A stretch of 64,000 bases of DNA. Source: Portevinia maculata (Eukaryota; Arthropoda; Insecta; Diptera; Syrphidae). The number at the start of each line of letters is the position of its first letter. The stretch's first letter is position 1. The translations under genes and the position numbers were made by a program. The notes under the pieces are model-generated. The model was not told where the DNA came from, did not search any database, and saw only the letters and a program-made list of their open reading frames with translations. Below are positions 56,291 to 64,000 of the stretch, in pieces. Location of the stretch: the NCBI GenBank assembly GCA_949715645.1, contig OX454525.1, positions 329,850,334 through 329,914,333 on the forward strand, given 5' to 3'.

Positions 56291-56825
56291 CGCGTGCCTT
56301 GTAGTGACAAACTAAGATACCAAACTAAGACAATTCGTGTGATTTTTTCAACCATTCGCCTACAAATTGAACACCGTATCGGGTTGTTAATTTTCATATA
56401 TTTCTCCGACAACTTTAAACACTTTCGTTGTTTTTTTTTTTTTTTTTTTTTTAAAGCATAAGCACTAGTAGCTAGCGCTGTATTTTTGGGATTTATACTG
56501 GTCATTTATTTAAGTGCAATAAATTGTTGTTCTTTCTCTTTAACGAAGAGGTAATGATTTGGACTAAAAGGATCATAATCTTCCCACTTAACTTCCCTAG
56601 TGGTCTGACTGTGGGGTTAGCCCGTTCGACCTCAACATATTTATAACGGCAGGCCTCCCGATTTTAAATCACTGCGTCACTGAGGCCAATCAAATGCTGT
56701 TGTTGCTGCATTTGTGTGATCCAGACATTTTTTTAAGCACGCAAACGTTGATTGATATAGCCTTTTTGACAGGGATTGTAGGACCTTTTCTTTGAACATG
56801 ACAGTACCAACTTAGCCAGTCGCGC
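56291..56825. other. No firm feature
   Basis: Holds a T run at about 56431-56452 (inside a minus-strand frame, low complexity). A weak tRNA-like pattern near 56610-56690 on the minus strand (TGACGCAGTGA, GAGGTCGAACGG) might be a SINE remnant. Confidence 0.3.
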
Positions 56826-56829
56826 TCCA

Positions 56830-57070
56830 TTTTTTTCTTAGGTAGGTTCTTCGACGTGAGTGCTTCCATGGATCTTGGAACTTCTTATTCGATCAATCTT
56901 TGTTACCAATGCTGTCATGCGAAGCACTTTCATCTCAGCTGCCGTTAATTTTCCCCTTATACTTTTTGTACGCTGTCCACCGTTGTGAACCGTATGCGAG
57001 AGCCGGGTTATTTTTTGGTCACAGAAGACGGCTGAGTTTTCCCCCACTTCATCCACCCTACACTTACGCG
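56830..57070 (-). mobile_element. LINE fragment, same family as 2520-2800
   Basis: The minus frame 57056-56838 ends KLTAAEMKVLRMTALVTKID then RIRSSKIHGS. This is the EM.MLRM..GVTK.DRIR...IRGS block downstream of a LINE RT. Nucleotide similarity with the plus-strand segment at 2540-2740 is evident (shared AACGTACAAAAA and TTGATCGAATAA words). Confidence 0.6.
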
Positions 57071-58905
57071 ATGATTAATGTCGTTATCACAGTTTGCTTC
57101 TCTATAAATTTAGTTAGTTAGTGCAATAAATATTAACATGTAACAGTAATTATATCACTTAAGTATAGAAAATACAGAATGTCAAGTTTAATTATTTACA
57201 CATCATTGAGGTTAATCAATTTTTGTATTGAATTTCATATATTGAACTCTCTTTCTCTCCATCTCTCTTCTTACAAAAACATTCTTATAAATCAAATAAT
57301 ACGAGTATCATTCTATCTCTTGTGCACGTATCTGATGCTGTTTATTACATCCGCGTAACTGAATCTTCATATTATTCATCATCGTATGCATTCATCTTAT
57401 TTTCTCATACAAATTTATTATGTCATTTGAAAGAAAATCCAAAAACGTTGGCTCCTTCTCATCCGTGCGCAAAGATAAAACGGAAAGGATGGAATTTAAA
57501 GATTTTTTTTTTAATTAATAAAAGAAAATCCAAATCCCAGAGCACTTAGATTCGGTAAAGCTCCATTGTGCTACCGGGCAGAAATCGTCTTTTTGGTGTA
57601 AACCAAACTGTTTTCTCTCTTACTCTTCTTGCGCTTATAAAAATATTCAAATCGTTATAAATATTCTACACCACACAATAGCCTAATGCATAAATAAATA
57701 TCATCCGTTTAGGCAGTGTTAAAGTTTTTCTTCATTTCATCAACTAAATTACACATCGTAACAAAATACTAATCTGGTTACTCTCTGTACTCCATTCTGC
57801 CTAAGAATATTCCTAGAATATTATAAATTCCACAAAGTCCAAGCGGTAGTACATGAACTAGATATATTCCGAATTTTAATTTTTCTCTACTCTCGCCATA
57901 GAATTGTATACATTAAAACACTCTTTGATCTTTATATGCATATATATGTACTAAAAAAATGGCATTTAGTAAGCTTCAGTAATTTTTTATAATGCACCTT
58001 TTTAACAATATCCTGAATATTGCAATGGCTTCTGGAAAGCAAATTCGAATCGGATACAAAGCCAAGCGATACATCTGTCTGTTGAAAAAAATATGTAAGC
58101 TATGGAATTTAACAAAAAAACACCGGACGAAGAAGAACAACATAATGGAAGAACAAACACTGCAAATTTAAAAAAAAACTTTTTAAATATGTTGCACACA
58201 GACAGACAGACAATATGGTGGAATCCCTTTAGTTACGAAATTTGAGATATTACATCTTTCCCTGGATGTCAGTTGCAGTCCTGAGGACGATGATGCACGC
58301 ATATGTAACGTATGCGAAGAAAAATATTCTGCTCATGGATTTTTCTAACATGTTGAGAGATGAACATGAACACGCAAGTGCATATCTAGTTTGATTTCTA
58401 ACATATCCTTCAAAGGTTTCTTCTTTCGCTTCCAAAGAAACACCAGAGTGATGTAACGAACAGAAAATAGATGTCTTGGGAAGCTAACTTAATTGTTAAC
58501 AGTTACAATTTTGTATACTAAGAGTGGATGAACTCCTTTGTGGGAGTATATTGAATAAGTTAGTCTAGAGCCGTGTTATGTTGAGCGTTTATCTGAAAAC
58601 GAACAAGAAAAAAATATATGTATGTCGCTTTTACTCCCAATAGAAATCCCATTAATCTTTCTATATGAGCCTTTTCTTCGCAATTTGGTCCACACGGATT
58701 ACTGATTTTTATGCTATGTTAAGACTGAAACATAAAGTTAAGATACCAACAATTTCAACACCAAGAAGCTGATTAAATTTAAACATTAACTATGTTTAGT
58801 CTAAGATAATTCTATGGATGTACAAGGTGGTCGTAAGACCTAGATAAACGTACTGGTTTGATCCACAAATAAAGTGACCCATCGAAATAACACCACAAAT
58901 ATACG
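57071..58905. other. No recognised feature
   Basis: AT-rich, with only short frames. Nothing I can support. Confidence 0.4.
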
Positions 58906-58909
58906 ATGA

Positions 58910-60510
58910 ATAGCATGTCTGCTGTCTGGGCAAGACCAGTGCATTAAGAACCACCCCAACGGCGGAACTCGAAACCATCCTCAACTTGCTACCCTTAGAC
59001 CTGTATATGGAAGTATCTGCAGCAAAAAGCGCCCTTCTAAACTGCGCTAGCCTAACTGCTGGAAAAAGATCTCAACGAGGTAAGCATAGATTCTTAACAG
59101 ATAAACCATAAACCATTCTCCTGCATTTTACGTAGCAGAGAGGAATGGGAATCAAATGAACACGGAGCCAAATCCACCTCCATCTATACAGATGGCTCAA
59201 GTGGTTGGAGTGTTTTCCGAAACATTAATGCTAAAGAACACATTTCGTCTCACTGCCTCCCAGAGGCAGCCGAATCAGCCTGAATGGCGGCGATACCACG
59301 TGATGATATCACAATTTTCGTTAAAAGCCGCAGGTTATGATAAAAGCAATCTCCGCTGTCGAAATAAAATCGAACCTTGTGAAATGTGAAACGGTGTCCT
59401 GAAGATTCTTGGCGGTCAATATAATGTAAGACTCTGCTTGGTCCCTGGACACAGGGTAATGAAATAACAGGTGGAACAGCCTTCCCACCTGTGAAACATC
59501 CAAGAAAATGTGGTCTAAGTGTGACAAAGCCAGAACGCACAAATAAATATTAAAATATTAGGCATTAACAGCCCATAGAGGGTCTAAAACCTAGCTTCTC
59601 CAACCACTTTCTTTGCGAAGTGGAAGGGACCTACAGTTTTAAGCCGAATCCGAACGGCAAATTTGAGAAGCTTCTCATGACAGTTGATACTCTTGGATGT
59701 TTGTCAGACGTGGGGCAGTGGAAAAAAACTCAAGATGTTATTTGGCCCCGGAATTGAACGGGAGACCTTTCGATTAGTAGGCAGACACATTAACCATTGA
59801 GCCACTGCGCCGGACAGAACGCACAAACTCCTGCAAAGAAACAGAACATCCCTTTCGGTGTCGGTGGGAATGCTAACTATGCACTATTTACTCAAGAACC
59901 GCAAAATGAAAATGTATCTTACTAATGACGACTTATGCAGAATCTGCGGTGATGAGGAAACTCACGAGGATACTTTCCACTTTCCGTGTGACTGCCCAGG
60001 CCTCAGCCAATTAAGAAAAAGAACTTCATTAAATTGTTTTTTCCAGGACCTTTTCAGGTTTTCAGCAAAAACCGGATGGTTGGAGAGGGTCTAAATGGAC
60101 ATCACCAACGAGACAAAGGAAGATACCACAAACACGTGGACCCCCTGTGGGCAACACAATGGGCCATCATTGACCTGCGTATGATGAGGAAGTACTACTT
60201 CTTCATCAACCCACCAACATATCCTTGCCTAACTATGTTCAGTGAAATACTCGCTTTTCGGGTAACACACCCTTCTGCAGCACTCCTGATTGTTTACATA
60301 GCACCGTATTGCATCCTTCGTATTTCTGCCAGATATATTCGCGACTCCATGTAAACCTTCTGCCCATGCCGGGATCAAGGGCGAGGATCTTGAGCAGCGA
60401 GTACCTTGTTGATATTAGCAAACGAAGGTGTCATACATTCCGTGCTCTGTGGGATTTAAAAATGAACTCAAAACTTACAAAACGAAAAAGAACAACAAAA
60501 ACCGAACAGT
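58910..60510 (+). mobile_element. R1/LOA-like LINE 3' part: RNase H, zinc knuckle and 3' region
   Basis: Starts with LRTTPTAELETILNLLPLDL then YMEVSAAKSALL (58940-59040), the block before RNase H. It continues with a TSIYTDGSSGW-type first strand near 59170 in a broken frame, then GHCL-like and zinc-knuckle sequence: YLTNDDLCRICGDEETHEDT and CDCPGLSQLR (59900-60020), ending GWLERV and TAA near 60094. The RNase H centre has stops and shifts. A SINE sits inside at 59544-59815. The segment from 59123 on is the start of the 3347-bp tandem repeat. Confidence 0.8.
59544..59815 (-). mobile_element. tRNA-derived SINE inserted in the LINE, copy 1
   Basis: On the minus strand the head CCGGCGCAGTGGCTCAATGG holds the A box and GTTCAATTCC (about 59751-59760) the B box, a tRNA-like pol III promoter. 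A body follows and a short AT-rich tail ends at 59544. The 12-bp target duplication AGAACGCACAAA lies at 59532-59543 and 59816-59827. Removing the SINE and one copy of the duplication rejoins the LINE coding sequence in frame. Same family as 42003-42225. Confidence 0.92.
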
Positions 60511-60519
60511 AGAACGGCG

Positions 60520-62200
60520 ACCATGCTGTCTAATGGTACTGCTCCTGCAACGCAGAGCACTTCATGGCCCTCCCGCTGCTAGTCAACCCAAAGGGTATTC
60601 CCAAAAACCTACCAATAATCCTAGTACATCTCGCAGCAACAAGGCTGTTCCTACCCCGCCTTCTACCTCAATTGACAACAGCTTGTGAAGAATGGACGAA
60701 GACTTCCTCAACAAGGTTCTTCTGAGCGAGGTCGAGCTCTTGTGCTTATTTTCTGAATCAGAAGACCTACACAACACCGTGGGCGGAGGCGCCTCTGCCT
60801 GATTGCGACGATCAATGATGCGATTAGAACAGATCAACCTCCAGCACTCCAAAAAGGCCTTATATTGGTGGAAGCCAAGTTCACAAAAGATGAAATCGAT
60901 TGGGATTCATACAAAGCATCTCTCAATACTTACAAAAAAGAACTGAGGATAGCCAAACTCTCGTCCTGGAGACTCTTTTGTGGGAAAATAGAAGAATTAT
61001 CCGAGGCATCAAGGCTAAGAACAATTATCTCAACCAACCAATTTATGCCTAGCTGTTGGAATAATGAAGACGGCTCCTTTACCACTTCTATTGAAGAATC
61101 GCTTAATCTGCTACTGAATACACATTTCCCAAGTAGCTCCCACGTTATTATCAATGCAAATCGAAACAGATCAATTGCACGAAAAACTAACTAACTAACT
61201 GCTGTGGACGCTACACAGCTTCAAACCGTGTAAATCCGCGGGGCCAGATGGCTTCAAAACACCTCGGATATCATTTTGCTTCTGCTTGAGATAATTCTAA
61301 TAAGCTGCTTGGAGCTGGTCTACATTCCGCCATTATGGAGCGAAGTAAAAGTAGCGATCGCAAATGCACTGTCAGCTCTAAAAATAGATAACTCATTTGT
61401 GAGCTAATTAATCTACTATTCGCAAGCCGGATTATAGACTCAAAACTGGGTGTGACATCTGCCAGAAGATCTTTCAGTAGAGGAACCCCGCAACTCGGAG
61501 TCCTATCACCTCTTCCCTGGAACTTAGTGGTGAACGAGCTCCTTATGTGCCTGGAAAGGGAGGGCTGCAGGGTGATTGTCTATGTGTACGCCGTTGCAAT
61601 TGCCGTCTCGGGGAAGCACCTAAACACCCTGAAAGAACTTCTCCAAAACGACCTCAACAAGCTAACGACATGGGCAGATAGTTGTGGGTGTAGTGTTAAC
61701 CCCCACAAAACCGAACTTGTTCCATTCACTAGTGTAACAGTAAGAGATACACGAGAGACGAAACGAATTCAGTTGCACTCAGTTCATATTCATTTTGTAG
61801 AACGAAAACGCAGTTAGTCGACGCGAAGCCATCAAAGGATATAGACCTAACAAAAGAAAGTGAAATAAAAAGCATTATACCTAATCGATTAAAAATAAGA
61901 GTTTGTGTTTAATTTCGCGAAGAAGTGAATCTCATTAAAAAAGAGGCCTGGTACACTAGGAAATATAAAATTCCACACATTGACCCTCAATCAACCAGGG
62001 GCACAAGCTTGGTCTTCTCAGGTGAAACTAAATACTTCGGTCTCATTCTGGATAAAAAGGCTTAGCTGGAAACTTAACATACAAGACAGAGTTCTACGGT
62101 AGGCTTACGGCGCAGGTTCAATAGGCTATGCTGTCTAAGGGCCACCCATGACAGACAGGCTGCTGACAAGCGTCAACCAAGTACTGACCCGGACTCTACG
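60520..62200 (+). pseudogene. R1/LOA-like LINE: ORF1 piece, linker and RT, broken
   Basis: An ORF1-like stretch (NGTAPATQSTSWPS, then NKAVPTPPSTSIDNSL near 60640-60685, then MDEDFLNKVLLSEVELLCLF) leads, after a deletion that removes the endonuclease core, to the linker DWDSYKASLNTYKKELRIAK then SRLRTIIS (60898-61030). An RT with FSRGTPQLGVLSPLPWNLVV then NELLMCLERE (61468-61565) follows. The catalytic dyad is missing: the protein reads IVYVYAVAIAVSGK where YADD is expected. Next come WADSCGCSVNPHKTELVPFT, the solo LTR, and then the RT continuation to about 62160. Stops also occur near 61233 and 61409. Confidence 0.82.
61733..61955 (+). mobile_element. Solo LTR inside the LINE reverse transcriptase
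   Basis: The segment begins TGTAACAG and ends GGTACA (TG...CA), and contains an AATAAA signal near 61863. It is 223 bp long. CTAG lies directly outside at 61729-61732 and 61956-61959, a 4-bp target duplication. The LINE protein frame PFTRKYKIPHIDP is restored if the LTR and one CTAG are ignored. A solo LTR forms by recombination between two LTRs. Which LTR family is unknown, and the internal part is gone. Confidence 0.85.
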
Positions 62201-62241
62201 TCCCCTCTCCTCTTTTTCTTTTCAAGGCGCAAGTTAAGAAC

Positions 62242-62469
62242 GTGTACGTGCTACTATGTGACCTCCACAGGACAAAACGTGCTTCCCCTTTCCCCTCCTT
62301 TACCACCTGGGCTGGACTAAGGTGTAATACGACCCGTGCCGAGAGTCAACCTGCCTGGGGGCCCAGTCATCAAATAGCTCAGTCGCCCACGGAGTATCCG
62401 GATACCTGGGCAGTGAGGGTAATCCCCAGATCTGTGTGGTACCACAATGGACCTATCATTGGTCTAAGT
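62242..62469 (+). repeat. End of an interspersed repeat, cut at the duplication junction
   Basis: GC-richer than its surroundings. Ends GTGTGGTACCACAATGGACC then TATCATTGGTCTAAGT, very close to the block in the 5S SINE at 35091-35122, but it lacks the (AACCT)n tail because unit 2 of the tandem repeat starts here. Probably the 3' UTR of a LINE. Confidence 0.6.
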
Positions 62470-63857
62470 GCATTTTACGTAGCAGAGAGGAATGGGAATC
62501 AAATGAACACGGAGCCAAATCCACCTCCATCTATACAGATGGCTCAAGTGGTTGGAGTGTTTTCCGAAACATTAATGCTAAAGAACACATTTCGTCTCAC
62601 TGCCTCCCAGAGGCAGCCGAATCAGCCTGAATGGCGGCGATACCACGTGATGATATCACAATTTTCGTTAAAAGCCGCAGGTTATGATAAAAGCAATCTC
62701 CGCTGTCGAAATAAAATCGAACCTTGTGAAATGTGAAACGGTGTCCTGAAGATTCTTGGCGGTCAATATAATGTAAGACTCTGCTTGGTCCCTGGACACA
62801 GGGTAATGAAATAACAGGTGGAACAGCCTTCCCACCTGTGAAACATCCAAGAAAATGTGGTCTAAGTGTGACAAAGCCAGAACGCACAAATAAATATTAA
62901 AATATTAGGCATTAACGGCCCATAGAGGGTCTAAAACCTAGCTTCTCCAACCACTTTCTTTGCGAAGTGGAAGGGACCTACAATTTTAAGCCGAATCCGA
63001 ACGGCAAATTTGAGAAGCTTCTCATGACAGTTGATACTCTTGGATGTTTGTCAGACGTGGGGCAGTGGAAAAAAACTCAAGATGTTATTTGGCCCCGGAA
63101 TTGAACGGGAGACCTTTCGATTAGTAGGCAGACACATTAACCATTGAGCCACTGCGCCGGACAGAACGCACAAACTCCTGCAAAGAAACAGAACATCCCT
63201 TTCGGTGTCGGTGGGAATGCTAACTATGCACTATTTACTCAAGAACCGCAAAATGAAAATGTATCTTACTAATGACGACTTATGCAGAATCTGCGGTGAT
63301 GAGGAAACTCACGAGGATACTTTCCACTTTCCGTGTGACTGCCCAGGCCTCAGCCAATTAAGAAAAAGAACTTCATTAAATTGTTTTTTCCAGGACCTTT
63401 CCAGGTTTTCAGCAAAAACCGGATGGCTGGAGAGGGTCTAAATGGACATCACCAACGAGACAAAGGAAGATACCACAAACACGTGGACCCCCTGTGGGCA
63501 ACACAATGGGCCATCATTGACCTGCGTATGATGAGGAAGTACTACTTCTTCATCAACCCACCAACATATCCTTGCCTAACTATGTTCAGTGAAATACTCG
63601 CTTTTCGGGTAACACACCCTTCTGCAGCACTCCTGATTGTTTACATAGCACCGTATTGCATCCTTCGTATTTCTGCCAGATATATTCGCGACTCCATGTA
63701 AACCTTCTGCCCATGCCGGGATCAAGGGCGAGGATCTTGAGCAGCGAGTACCTTGTTGATATTAGCAAACGAAGGTGTCATACATTCCGTGCTCTGTGGG
63801 ATTTAAAAATGAACTCAAAACTTACAAAACGAAAAAGAACAACAAAAACCGAACAGT
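62470..63857 (+). mobile_element. R1/LOA-like LINE 3' part, duplicated copy
   Basis: Copy of 59123-60510 at +3347. Contains the RNase H start near 62515, the zinc-knuckle frame 63205-63441 with YLTNDDLCRICGDEETHEDT, and the 3' region up to the ORF1-like start of the next unit. Same lesions as the first copy. Confidence 0.85.
62891..63162 (-). mobile_element. tRNA-derived SINE, copy 2 (duplicated with the LINE)
   Basis: At +3347 from 59544-59815, with the same target duplication AGAACGCACAAA at 62879-62890 and 63163-63174. Copied by the tandem duplication, not a second insertion. Confidence 0.92.
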
Positions 63858-63859
63858 AG

Positions 63860-64000
63860 AACGGCGACCATGCTGTCTAATGGTACTGCTCCTGCAACGC
63901 AGAGCACTTCATGGCCCTCCCGCTGCTAGTCAACCCAAAGGGTATTCCCAAAAACCTACCAATAATCCTAGTACATCTCGCAGCAACAAGGCTGTTCCTA
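63860..64000 (+). pseudogene. LINE ORF1-like start, duplicated copy, cut by the window end
   Basis: Repeats 60513-60653 (NGTAPATQSTSWPS and onwards). Incomplete because the window stops here. Confidence 0.8.

Larger units (their letters stand above)
59123..64000 (+). repeat. Tandem duplication with a 3347-bp period
   Basis: Unit 1 is 59123-62469. Unit 2 starts at 62470 and runs out of the window. Over the 1531 bp that can be compared I see only about four single-base differences and no gaps (for example 59574/62921, 59633/62980, 60054/63401 and 60081/63428). Unit 1 holds the LINE 3' part, the SINE, a LINE ORF1-to-RT segment, the solo LTR and a repeat end at 62242-62469. Confidence 0.95.

Noticed and set aside
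56610..56700. tRNA-like boxes on the minus strand
   Set aside because: B box deviates from GTTCGANNC and no SINE body or tail can be defined; kept only as a weak note.
59250..59540. 96-codon minus-strand frame, repeated at 62597-62887
   Set aside because: It is antisense to the decayed RNase H part of the LINE. Its perfect repetition is due to the tandem duplication, not to selection.

Overview
This window reads as an AT-rich, gene-poor stretch of an insect genome, most likely a higher dipteran and plausibly a tephritid-type fly. Four kinds of sequence point that way: repeats that look like the dipteran mini-me family (GGAC/GTCY tracts followed by a conserved core), a 5S rRNA-derived SINE whose head resembles fly 5S rRNA, pogo, Tc1, hAT, Harbinger and Mutator transposons, and many jockey-, CR1- and R1/LOA-like LINEs. 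I see no convincing complete host gene. The single best host-gene candidate is one unrecognised cysteine-rich exon at 53934-54256 on the minus strand. The species assignment is inference.

Layout. 1-7.1 kb: the 3' end of a LINE, a TA-flanked Tc1 element missing its N-terminal HTH, three decayed LINE pieces, an old mini-me-like copy and a hAT C-terminus. 7.6-8.0 kb: an N-terminal HTH of a Tc1/mariner-like transposase. 8.9-11.4 kb: a Mutator-type transposase plus YqaJ nuclease pseudogene. 11.4-12.4 kb: mini-me-like repeat A with a 132-bp tandem array. 13.3-15.8 kb: a PIF/Harbinger element holding a nested MITE. 17.2-19.4 kb: a pogo/Tigger-like element with intact TIRs, TA flanks and a probable 57-bp intron. 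22.5-26.6 kb: a Tc1 element with long TIRs, split by a 5'-truncated jockey LINE that itself carries a tRNA SINE.

26.7-27.5 kb: mini-me-like repeat B. 28.0-28.8 kb: a foldback element with 9-bp target duplications. 29-35 kb: mostly unassigned sequence with a MITE, two unknown repeat families, the 5S SINE and a gypsy integrase tail. 36-41 kb: an RNase H LINE, a hAT element nested in an insect-type interspersed repeat, and a 0.7-kb tandem duplication that runs into a mariner-like element. 43.8-49.2 kb: mini-me-like repeat C, cut in two by a nearly full-length LINE (ORF1 and ORF2) with a 13-bp target duplication. 51.5-55.0 kb: a deleted pogo element, the candidate exon and a Tc1-type MITE. 55.6-57.1 kb: two minus-strand LINE remnants. 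58.9-64 kb: an RNase H LINE region tandemly duplicated with a 3347-bp period, carrying a SINE and a solo LTR.

The elements work on copying or moving themselves, not on a host pathway. Nearly all are broken by stops, frameshifts or deletions. The value of the window lies in clear nested insertions with target-site duplications, which allow relative dating, and in a few structures I cannot assign to known families.
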